The notes below the pieces were generated by a model that did not search any database, was not told where the DNA came from, and was given only the letters and a program-made list of their open reading frames with translations. Positions 9,856 to 16,534 of a stretch of 40,204 nt of DNA are shown piece after piece. Source of the DNA: Deltaproteobacteria bacterium (GTDB lineage Bacteria > Desulfobacterota > Dissulfuribacteria > Dissulfuribacterales > QOAL01); NCBI GenBank assembly GCA_027067775.1, contig JAMOVK010000071.1, positions 1-40,204 on the forward strand, read 5' to 3'. How positions within the stretch are numbered: the first letter of the stretch is position 1; each line of letters begins with the position of its first letter. Made by a program: the position numbers and the translations under genes.

Positions 9856-11160
9856 ATGGAAAAGAAAAGCCAGAGGCTGATATCGCAGGCCATAAATAAA
9901 TTGCAAAGAGGCAGATACAAAGAGGCTGATGAGTTACTTAGCAGACTCGCTGGCAGACACTGTCAGTCACCTGAGGTCAAAAGCCTTGCTGGTGTCTGTA
10001 AAATGGAACTTGGACAGATGGACAAAGCCGTTAAACTTTTTCGTCAAGTTCTTCAACGCATCCCAGGACATGTTCCAAGTCTCTACAATTTGGCAAGGAC
10101 CTTACAGATGAATGGTCAACATGATGAAGCAGAAAGTTGCTATGTGCAGCTTACCCGCCTTGCACCTGATTTTTTCCATGCCTGGAACAACCTAGGGCTT
10201 ATCTATAGAGAGACCGGGCGGCTTGAACAGGCAAAACGGGCATTAGAGAAGGCCCTGTCGATCGCCCCGGAACATGCTCCGTGTCTGAACAATCTGGCAG
10301 TAGTTGTTGAAGGCCTTGGGCGACTTGACAAGGCTAGAGCCCTTTTTGAAAAGGCAATCTCCATTGATGACAAATACCTTTCAGCACATTTTAACCTTGG
10401 CTGTCTCCTTTTCAGGCTTGGAAAATTCCAGGAGGCGGAAAAACACCTCTCCTGGGTCTTGTCAGAAAACGAAAACGAGCCTACGGCCAGATTTCTTCTT
10501 CAAAGCATGGGAAAACTTGCCCCTCCAAGGCGGGCTCCCACTGGCTATATAAAAAAGACCTTTGACGACTGGGCTGAACAGTTTGATTATCGGCTGGTTA
10601 AAGAGCTTGCCTACAACACGCCTAAAAAGCTTTTTGATTTTCTCAAACCCCATCTGCGAAATTCCATTGATATCCTGGATCTGGGTTGCGGGACAGGACT
10701 TGGAGCGGAATTCTACAGGCCCTTTGCCTTGTTTCTTGCGGGCATGGACTGTTCGGAAAAGATGCTCCAAAAGGCAAGAGAAAAAAGACTCTACGATGCC
10801 CTTTACCAACATGACATTGAAAAAAAATGGCCAACCCATAAAAAATTCCATTTAATCTACAGCTCCGACTGCCTATGCTATTTTGGAGATCTGGCCATGG
10901 TATTTAGAAGGGTCAGGCATGGTCTTTGCCCTGAAGGAATTTTTGGATTTTCCGTAGAGATGGCCCTGGAAAGCGAGGATGCATCAGAAGGCTACATGCT
11001 GAGAAAGACAGGCAGGTATGTTCATACAATTTCATATATCGAGGATACACTTAAGAAAACAGGCATGAAGCCTGTTAAAATTGAGAGGGTAAATCTTAGA
11101 AAAGAGGCAGATAAATGGATAAAAGGGCTATTGTTCGTTGCTCAGTATCCAAAAAGTTAG
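9856..11160 (+). CDS. TPR-repeat SAM-dependent methyltransferase
   Basis: A 434-aa two-part protein. Residues about 1-210 are a run of tetratricopeptide repeats (for example NLARTLQMNGQHDEAESCY, NLGLIYRETGRLEQAKRAL, NLAVVVEGLGRLDKARALF), a protein-binding scaffold. The C-terminal part from about 225 is a class I methyltransferase with the SAM-binding motif I ILDLGCGTGLGAEF near 273-286 and an acidic motif II region. TPR-methyltransferases of this layout are common in Desulfobacterota, but their substrates are mostly unknown. It lies just outside the left inverted repeat of the AT-rich island, and its base composition matches the host rather than the island. Ribosome binding site is weak (AAGG). 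Confidence 0.85.
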   Translation: MEKKSQRLISQAINKLQRGRYKEADELLSRLAGRHCQSPEVKSLAGVCKMELGQMDKAVKLFRQVLQRIPGHVPSLYNLARTLQMNGQHDEAESCYVQLTRLAPDFFHAWNNLGLIYRETGRLEQAKRALEKALSIAPEHAPCLNNLAVVVEGLGRLDKARALFEKAISIDDKYLSAHFNLGCLLFRLGKFQEAEKHLSWVLSENENEPTARFLLQSMGKLAPPRRAPTGYIKKTFDDWAEQFDYRLVKELAYNTPKKLFDFLKPHLRNSIDILDLGCGTGLGAEFYRPFALFLAGMDCSEKMLQKAREKRLYDALYQHDIEKKWPTHKKFHLIYSSDCLCYFGDLAMVFRRVRHGLCPEGIFGFSVEMALESEDASEGYMLRKTGRYVHTISYIEDTLKKTGMKPVKIERVNLRKEADKWIKGLLFVAQYPKS

Positions 11161-11505
11161 GCTACATTTAAAGATAGAATAATGTGGATCAATCAAAGAA
11201 AGTGAAGCCATCTCCCTGCTAAGGAATGCAAAGCATGGTGTCTTATCTACTGTTTAATAAGTAGATGGGATTCCCTATGATAAACTATTGCGTGATGGAC
11301 AATCTAACGATTCACTCCCTGACCGCCATTTCACTGGCGCTCTAGGGCGACTGTTAAGATTGGTAGTGTATGAGGTTTCGAAATTATAATCCAGTAATCT
11401 GTAAAAAAATTATCACCCAAAAATATGCACCACCTTCAACAGAAATTTTCTGTTTCCAATTTTCTAAGCCTTCTTTACTATCGGCGCCCCGTTCCTCCCA
11501 GGCCA
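11161..11505. other. Gene-poor stretch upstream of the island
   Basis: About 345 bases without a convincing gene. It holds a hairpin (ATCTACT at 11245-11251 paired with AGTAGAT at 11259-11265, loop of about 8) and a 17-base palindrome at 11438-11454 (AACAGAAA, T, TTTCTGTT). No transposase remnant or tRNA was recognised. A 42-codon open stretch ending near 11388 has no start codon and no recognisable similarity. Confidence 0.5.
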
Positions 11506-11556
11506 TGTGAGATTCTTTGCTGTAAAGTCAGCTATCTGGCCTTTTGTTCGCTTCTT

Positions 11557-11565
11557 TGTTATACT
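11557..11565 (+). promoter_or_regulatory. Extended -10 promoter element (left repeat)
   Basis: TGTTATACT gives TG-n-TATACT, an extended -10 match, with no good -35. The same TG-n-TATACT stands at the equivalent place in the right copy although neighbouring bases differ. A start near 11572 would put the following hairpin about 11 bases into the transcript. Inference from sequence only. Confidence 0.45.
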
Positions 11566-11582
11566 ATTTGCCTTCTAGGTAC

Positions 11583-11634
11583 TTCCTTTCTGCTTTATTC
11601 TGCTGAATACAACCTATCAGAAAGGAGTTTTTTT
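11583..11634 (+). terminator. Intrinsic terminator/attenuator hairpin in left repeat
   Basis: Stem TTCCTTTCTG (11583-11592) pairs with CAGAAAGGAG (11618-11627), ten pairs including one T-G wobble, with an inner small hairpin in the 25-base loop, followed by TTTTTTT (11628-11634). It faces the radical SAM gene, so it would either stop read-through from the upstream methyltransferase or attenuate the island transcript. The right copy has the same hairpin with a C-G pair in place of the wobble. Confidence 0.75.
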
Positions 11635-11695
11635 CTTAAAACAAATGGTCAAACCAATAAAAAATTTGCCAGAAACTAGGATAGTGATACAGGAA

Positions 11696-11722
11696 ATGCA
11701 TTATTTGGATAATTTGGGTTAA
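11696..11722 (+). CDS. Possible 8-codon leader ORF (MHYLDNLG)
   Basis: Inside the left repeat an ATG preceded by AGGAA opens a reading frame of eight codons whose TAA ends one base before the ATG of the radical SAM gene. The right copy has the equivalent ORF MHYLDS with the same AGGAA. The radical SAM ATG itself has no good ribosome binding site, so translational coupling through this leader is possible. Nothing else supports translation. Confidence 0.3.
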   Translation: MHYLDNLG

Positions 11723-11723
11723 A

Positions 11724-12653
11724 ATGAAGAAATTGCCCAAAATATTTAAATCAAGAGCCGCATGGGGTGAGTACTTTGAATTGAAACGAACGGAAGAACC
11801 ACATGTGCATCAGATTGAGCCTACAAATTACTGTCCCTATAGTTGCATGATGTGCCCACGTACAAATCATATGACACGAGATACAGGTTTTATGCAGTTG
11901 GATCTATACCGTAAAATCATTGATGAAATAGATACATTTCAAGAACCTATCAGATCCAAAGAAATAGAACTTTTTCATTTTGGAGAGTCGTTAATACACC
12001 CTAGGCTACCCGAGATGATAGCTTATGCATCAGGGAAGGGACTAAACATGGTTCTCTCCATTAATCCCCCCAGTCTCAACAGGAAAAAAATACATGATAT
12101 TTTAGATGCCAAACCTAGCAAGATCATCCTTTCACTGGATGGTCATGATAGTACAAGCTATAGGAAAATCAGGGGAAAGCGGGCTGATTATGACAAAGCA
12201 CTTGAAAATATAAAGATACTGCTTGCCTATCATAAAAAGATAAAATCAGAGATCAAGCTCATTATCCGAATGATTGAATTTAATCTTAACACTGCTTATA
12301 CAGAGAAGTTCAAAATGCAGTGGCAAAGAGAAGGGCTTGATGTGGAGATACGAGAATTTTTTCCATGGACAAAAAAGGAAATGGTGAAATTGGGTAAAGT
12401 TCGAAAGTGGAGACCTTACATGCCATGTCCTTTTCCTTGGCAATATGTGGCCATTCAATATAATGGTGATGTTGTTCCCTGCTGCCGGGACTATAATGGT
12501 GTCAATAGAATCATGAATGTAAAAGACCATACATTAAAAGAGATTTGGAATTCTGAAAAATATGCTTCTTTTAGAAGACAGCATATTACCGGAAATTATA
12601 CTGGTAATGATTTTTGTAAAGAGTGTATGGATATTTATTATTGCGAAGAATGA
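11724..12653 (+). CDS. Radical SAM protein with SPASM-like C-terminus
   Basis: A 309-aa radical S-adenosylmethionine enzyme. The cluster motif is CPYSCMMC (Cys 37, 41, 44; CX3CX2C), followed by the GE motif region FHFGESLIHP. The C-terminal quarter carries further cysteines in a SPASM/twitch pattern (MPCPFPWQ, GDVVPCCRDY, DFCKECMDIYYC) that usually bind auxiliary iron-sulfur clusters; SPASM proteins modify peptides, sugars or other small substrates. Substrate unknown. Bases are AT-rich like the acylation genes facing it; its stop is only 3 bases from that of the 47-aa membrane protein. Its leader is the left inverted repeat, which suggests shared control with the convergent operon. Confidence 0.88.
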   Translation: MKKLPKIFKSRAAWGEYFELKRTEEPHVHQIEPTNYCPYSCMMCPRTNHMTRDTGFMQLDLYRKIIDEIDTFQEPIRSKEIELFHFGESLIHPRLPEMIAYASGKGLNMVLSINPPSLNRKKIHDILDAKPSKIILSLDGHDSTSYRKIRGKRADYDKALENIKILLAYHKKIKSEIKLIIRMIEFNLNTAYTEKFKMQWQREGLDVEIREFFPWTKKEMVKLGKVRKWRPYMPCPFPWQYVAIQYNGDVVPCCRDYNGVNRIMNVKDHTLKEIWNSEKYASFRRQHITGNYTGNDFCKECMDIYYCEE

Positions 12654-12656
12654 AAA

Positions 12657-12800
12657 TTATAAATGTAAATAAAGAAAGTCCGCCTTGTCAACATAGACCG
12701 ATAACAGGATGATAAGAATGATGAGGAATGCATACCAAAGACTCACAAGCACTTTTGCAAGAGGAGGATTTAGCTTTTTAAGTAAGAAACGATACATCAT
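12657..12800 (-). CDS. 47-aa single-pass membrane protein, DltX-like (candidate)
   Basis: A short gene six bases after the MBOAT stop, with AAGGA before tandem ATGs (12800 and 12797). The product has a basic cytoplasmic N-terminus (MMYRFLLKKLNPPLAK), one hydrophobic segment (VLVSLWYAFLIILIILLSVYV) and a short outward tail ending exactly in DFLYLHL. Gram-positive DltX, a protein of about 50 aa in dlt operons, has the same topology and as I recall ends in an aromatic FIYNEF-like tail whose tyrosine has been proposed to carry the acyl group between DltB and DltD; F-L-Y-x-x-L at the very C-terminus fits that pattern. Position next to MBOAT, SGNH, ligase and carrier genes supports the reading. The functional assignment is inference. 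Confidence 0.72.
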   Translation of the reverse strand: MMYRFLLKKLNPPLAKVLVSLWYAFLIILIILLSVYVDKADFLYLHL

Positions 12801-12806
12801 AATTCC

Positions 12807-13931
12807 TTAGTAATTTAAGTGCAAAAGCTGCAAAAAAAGAGTCCTGATCTTAAAACTAAAAACAACAAAATGTAACGTAAGTAGAACAGAAAAAAGATAG
12901 AAAATTTTTGTAGAAGCCAGTCTATCTATGGCCATATATTTGACTTTGATATATTGGAATTTATGCCATATTGCAATACCCAGTGCATGATACATTCCCC
13001 AAACAATATAATTGAATGAAAACTCATGCCAGAGACCAAAAATAACGAGACTGACCAATATTGACAGGAAAGGTTTCCGGGTAAGTGAGACAAGGGGTAT
13101 GTACACATAATCTTTGATCCATGTGGATAAAGATATATGCCATCTTTGCCAAAACTCAGATATATTTTTTGCCAAAAAGGGATAGTTGAAGTTTTCCATG
13201 ATTTTGAATCCCATAAGGCGTGAGAAACCTATGGCGATATCTGAGTAACCGGAGAATTGAAAATAAAGATTGAACCAGTATGCAAAAGGTGAAAGATATA
13301 TGTATAAGTAATGATTTGTTGTTTTAATGTGTTGGATATAGTCAAGAAATTTGATTTCAATAAGGTAAGCGGCAATAATAATAATCTTAGCATAACCATA
13401 CAATATTCTTTCTAATCCGTAAGATATATTTAAATTTTTTATATCTCTTTTTTTTAGATCATCGTAAAAGGGCTGAAATCTATGTATAGGACCGACAATA
13501 AATGTTGGCAAAAAGAAGAGGTAGGTTAAATAGTCTCTAAAGGTGTGTTTCGGTAATTTTTGCTTATAACCTTCAAAAACATAATGAATTATTCTAAAGC
13601 TGTAAAAGGATAAGCCCAAAGGCATGATATATTTAGAAGCATGCACTGTTGTAGCAATTTTATAGACCACTAAGACCCCAGAGACAATTAGTATGATTAC
13701 TAAAATGGATTGTGTTTTAAATGAGTATTGACGGGGTATTAAGTAACTCGCTACAGACAGTGTCAGTAGTATCAGTAATGAGTCCGTAGCATAATAGCCC
13801 AAAAAAGCTATTGATAAAACCATTACTCCAGACATTGCTATTTTCTTTGGAAAAACCCACGAGATACATACAAGTAAGACCAGTATAAATATGACGTATG
13901 GTGACAGGTATGGTGATGAGGAAATATGCAC
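12807..13931 (-). CDS. MBOAT membrane O-acyltransferase (DltB/AlgI-like)
   Basis: Polytopic inner-membrane acyltransferase of 374 aa with about ten hydrophobic segments. MBOAT signatures are complete: FLPTFIVGPIHRF (about 141-152), the AKNISEFWQRWHISLSTWIKD stretch (with His 265) and GLWHEF with the presumed catalytic His 302, then the YHALGIAIW helix. DltB and AlgI homologues pass acyl groups from a cytoplasmic thioester donor across the membrane. Start is a GTG seven bases after the SGNH gene stop, with a poor ribosome binding site, suggesting translational coupling. It sits between the SGNH gene and the 47-aa protein, as expected for an envelope-acylation operon. Slightly shorter than AlgI (about 500), close to DltB (about 400). 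Confidence 0.93.
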   Translation of the reverse strand: MHISSSPYLSPYVIFILVLLVCISWVFPKKIAMSGVMVLSIAFLGYYATDSLLILLTLSVASYLIPRQYSFKTQSILVIILIVSGVLVVYKIATTVHASKYIMPLGLSFYSFRIIHYVFEGYKQKLPKHTFRDYLTYLFFLPTFIVGPIHRFQPFYDDLKKRDIKNLNISYGLERILYGYAKIIIIAAYLIEIKFLDYIQHIKTTNHYLYIYLSPFAYWFNLYFQFSGYSDIAIGFSRLMGFKIMENFNYPFLAKNISEFWQRWHISLSTWIKDYVYIPLVSLTRKPFLSILVSLVIFGLWHEFSFNYIVWGMYHALGIAIWHKFQYIKVKYMAIDRLASTKIFYLFSVLLTLHFVVFSFKIRTLFLQLLHLNY

Positions 13932-13937
13932 TTTGAA

Positions 13938-14747
13938 CTATTGTTTTATAAATTGCTTAATTTGATCTATGAAAAAATTTGAAATTATTTCCTGTCCTTT
14001 AGGATTGGCATGCGCATAATCATAATAGTATGAAGCGGGAAGTTGTGGAGAAAAGGTAATGGTTTGTATATTGTATTTATCTTGATAGTATTTAATCAAT
14101 TTTTTTTCATGCAAAATAAATTTTTCAGGAAAATATTTTTGGGCCTCTTGTGCACGAGTAAAATCAAGAAGAAAGACTAAAATATGATGCTTTTTGGCAT
14201 ACTCTAAAAATGTTTCCAGTGATGGAGATAACTTTTTTCGAAGATGAAAATATTGAAGATTTTTTTGCCAATCTTCCAATGTTTTACGTTGCTTTCTTCG
14301 ATTAAGAGGCTTAGTGGGCATAGAAACCAACGTTCTTAAAAAATATTTTATATCTCTTATTCTGGCTTTTAAAATTGATTTTGGTCGATAAAAAACTAAT
14401 GAAGTATCTAAAAAAACTATATCTGGCCTATGACAACACATTTGTTTAAATAATGCATTAAAATGGTAAAGAGTTCTGCCACTATAAGAGAATTTTATGA
14501 AATTCAAGTTGTTAATGCCTTTGCTTTTGGCTAAACTATTCATCACCTTATCTGGATAAAGTGCATATCTTGTTAATGAAGTGCCAATGGCTATCACGTT
14601 TATTTTATTAGCATCAATTTTTCCCAACTTTTTATGAAAAAGATACGCCTCTTTTTTTTGGACAGCAAAGCTTACCATTCCAAAAAAGATGATAACTATT
14701 AAAATGCTACAGATCCAAACAGAAAGAGGAGGACTGGTATCATTCAC
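13938..14747 (-). CDS. Membrane-anchored SGNH-type (DltD-like) acyl transferase/esterase
   Basis: A 269-aa protein with one N-terminal membrane anchor (about residues 9-28) and the rest predicted periplasmic. The SGNH block I is IAIGTSLTR with the nucleophile Ser 57; block V is DYAHANPKG, giving Asp 243 and His 246 of the D-x-x-H pair. This matches the topology and catalytic layout of DltD and of the SGNH partners of MBOAT proteins, though it is shorter than DltD (about 400). The GTG start overlaps the ligase-carrier stop as GTGA, with AGGA nine bases upstream; an ATG lies four bases further on. Likely the enzyme that places the acyl group on the final envelope acceptor, which is unknown. Confidence 0.82.
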   Translation of the reverse strand: MNDTSPPLSVWICSILIVIIFFGMVSFAVQKKEAYLFHKKLGKIDANKINVIAIGTSLTRYALYPDKVMNSLAKSKGINNLNFIKFSYSGRTLYHFNALFKQMCCHRPDIVFLDTSLVFYRPKSILKARIRDIKYFLRTLVSMPTKPLNRRKQRKTLEDWQKNLQYFHLRKKLSPSLETFLEYAKKHHILVFLLDFTRAQEAQKYFPEKFILHEKKLIKYYQDKYNIQTITFSPQLPASYYYDYAHANPKGQEIISNFFIDQIKQFIKQ

Positions 14748-16534
14748 AATATTTTTTCCTTGATAATCTGAATAATATCGTCCAAGTCTTCAATTTTCAT
14801 CATTTCTACAGTACTAAAAGCAATATTATAGTGTGATTCAAGCAGAGCGATAAATTCTAAATGTCCCAGAGAATCCCATGCACTAATTGTGTCCGGAGAT
14901 GATGTTCTATTGATCTGTTCAAGGGGAACAAAAAAATGCTTAGAGGCTAATTTGAAGATTTCCTTCTCTAGTGATAATTTTTCGGCCTGTATGCCATCAA
15001 GCATCTTTCTAAGTTCAGGTATAATAACCTTCCCGCTTCTACCTCTGGGAAGTGTTTTGACAAAATGGATTTTTTTGGGAACTTTGTACGGTTCAAGATG
15101 TTCTCTGCAGTATTCCATGATGCTAATCTTATCAAGCTTATGCTCTTTCTTCACAATCACTGCGATAATCTCTTCGCCCCATGTAGGATGAGGAATACCA
15201 AAAACAACCGATTCTTGAATAAGGGGATGTGTATTAAGCAGGGTAGTGATTTCTTCGGGATATACGGTAAAGCCCCCGGTTAAAATTACATTCTTTATCC
15301 TTCCTGCAATGGTAAAAATCCCTTCTTTTTGATAGGCAAGGTCTCCTGTATGCAACCAACCATCTCTAAGAACCTTTAGGGTAGCCTCCTCATTTTTATA
15401 ATACCCTTTCATGATGTTGGTTCCCGAAAGCAATAGTTCCCCTACTTGCCCATCCTCTAATTCGTTACCATGCTTATCAACTATTTTTGCCTGGCAATCT
15501 ACAGGAGTGCCTATGGTGCCAATGTGTTTTGGATTACCCGGTCTGGTAAAAAGTCCTCCTGCCACACTTTCAGTAAGTCCGTATACGTTAATAATATTTT
15601 TCTTGAAGGTTTGTTGAAAATCGTTCCATAAGGGGGCCTCTAACAGTGCTCCAGCCGAACCGATGGTCGTTAGAGAACTTTTCTGAACAAGTGCTGCATA
15701 CTCTTTTCCAAATTGATTGATTAAGGATAGCATGGTTGGTGTCGTAATAAAATGTGTTACACTTCTATCATGTATATAGTGTAATATCTTTTCAATCTTA
15801 TTAATTTTAAACCTAAAAGGACGATGAAGCGGAATATTTGAAAAAAAAGAGAGTACAGGCCCCTGTATGATACCATCGGCATGGGAAAGCTCCAAAATAT
15901 TGAATATGTGAGAACCGTTATCAAGCTGATATACTTTTTGTAGAGTTTTAAGATGTTCGCTCAAGTTGAAATAGCTTATTTCAACACCTTTGGGCTCAGA
16001 GGTTGTTCCTGAAGTAAAAAGTACATACGCAGTATCATGTATGTCTGAGCGAAAATTTGCTTGGGTTCTTGTTGCGGTAGATATTGTTTGAAAGTAATTT
16101 TTGTGTTTAGATGAAATTCTTGTAAATCCTGTGAAGAATTTATGAAATAAACTGTTTTTATCTGGATTTTCTATAGTATAAATTGTATATTGAGACGGAT
16201 TTTGTATGTCTTGAATATGAGCTTTATCAATAAAAAATATGGTTGGCTCAAAGAGTTCTAATATACTATTTAATCTAAGTTTTTTTGTTTTTCTGTCGAT
16301 AACGGTTACGGTAATGCCATTAAATATAGCAGATAAGAAGAGTAATGATGTTTCAAGATCATTATCACTCATGATTGCAATTCTGTCATCTTTTTGAAGC
16401 CTCTGTCTCTTGAACAAGGCTGTAATCTTTTCAATCTTTTTAATAGCATCTTTATATGTTAAAATATGACCTTTACCAACATAGAATGGTCTATCATCAA
16501 TTGATTTAGTATTAATATGGAGTAGATTGTCCAT
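14744..16534 (-). CDS. Acyl-AMP ligase fused to a C-terminal acyl carrier domain
   Basis: ANL-superfamily adenylating enzyme of about 596 aa. Core motifs are intact: LFTSGTTSEPKGV (P-loop-like), NVYGLTES, GWLHTGDL, GRIKNVILTGGFTVYPEEI and the catalytic Lys motif PRGRSGK. After the ligase, the last 75 or so residues form a carrier domain with the phosphopantetheine site SAWDSLGHLEF (Ser about 555 from the chosen start). The fusion joins the roles of DltA and DltC in one chain: activate an acid and hold it as thioester for the MBOAT. I chose the ATG at 16534 with AGGAG ten bases upstream; a TTG at 16540 is possible. It overlaps the upstream ligase gene by about 23 bases. Acyl substrate unknown. 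Confidence 0.9.
   Translation of the reverse strand: MDNLLHINTKSIDDRPFYVGKGHILTYKDAIKKIEKITALFKRQRLQKDDRIAIMSDNDLETSLLFLSAIFNGITVTVIDRKTKKLRLNSILELFEPTIFFIDKAHIQDIQNPSQYTIYTIENPDKNSLFHKFFTGFTRISSKHKNYFQTISTATRTQANFRSDIHDTAYVLFTSGTTSEPKGVEISYFNLSEHLKTLQKVYQLDNGSHIFNILELSHADGIIQGPVLSFFSNIPLHRPFRFKINKIEKILHYIHDRSVTHFITTPTMLSLINQFGKEYAALVQKSSLTTIGSAGALLEAPLWNDFQQTFKKNIINVYGLTESVAGGLFTRPGNPKHIGTIGTPVDCQAKIVDKHGNELEDGQVGELLLSGTNIMKGYYKNEEATLKVLRDGWLHTGDLAYQKEGIFTIAGRIKNVILTGGFTVYPEEITTLLNTHPLIQESVVFGIPHPTWGEEIIAVIVKKEHKLDKISIMEYCREHLEPYKVPKKIHFVKTLPRGRSGKVIIPELRKMLDGIQAEKLSLEKEIFKLASKHFFVPLEQINRTSSPDTISAWDSLGHLEFIALLESHYNIAFSTVEMMKIEDLDDIIQIIKEKIL

Larger units (their letters stand above)
11506..11710 (+). 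repeat. Island-flanking inverted repeat, left copy (205 bp)
   Basis: This segment matches the reverse complement of 18050-18254. Hand alignment gives roughly nine identical positions in ten: long exact blocks (the TGTGAGATTCTTTGCTGT start; TTTCTGCTTTATTCTGCT; CAAATGGTCAAACCAAT; GATACAGGAAATGC), a few substitutions, three single-base indels in homopolymers, and a divergent patch of about 20 bases at 11566-11582. Both copies are exactly 205 bases. The copy points into the island and ends 13 bases before the radical SAM start codon, so it forms that gene's whole leader. Confidence 0.92.

Noticed and set aside
11506-11560. Sigma54-like GG-N10-GC pair in the repeat (TGGCCTTTTGTTCGC)
   Set aside because: Spacing fits but the -12 element reads TTCGC rather than TTGC; the extended -10 downstream is a better promoter.
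11425-11679. 84-codon open frame over the left repeat
   Set aside because: It shares a stretch with a frame in the right repeat only because the DNA is repeated; single-base indels shift the frames at the ends, no ribosome binding site precedes it, and the region contains the promoter and hairpin.
11161-11723. JUMPstart/ops element or insertion sequence upstream of the island
   Set aside because: No GGCGGTAG core and no transposase-like translation on either strand.
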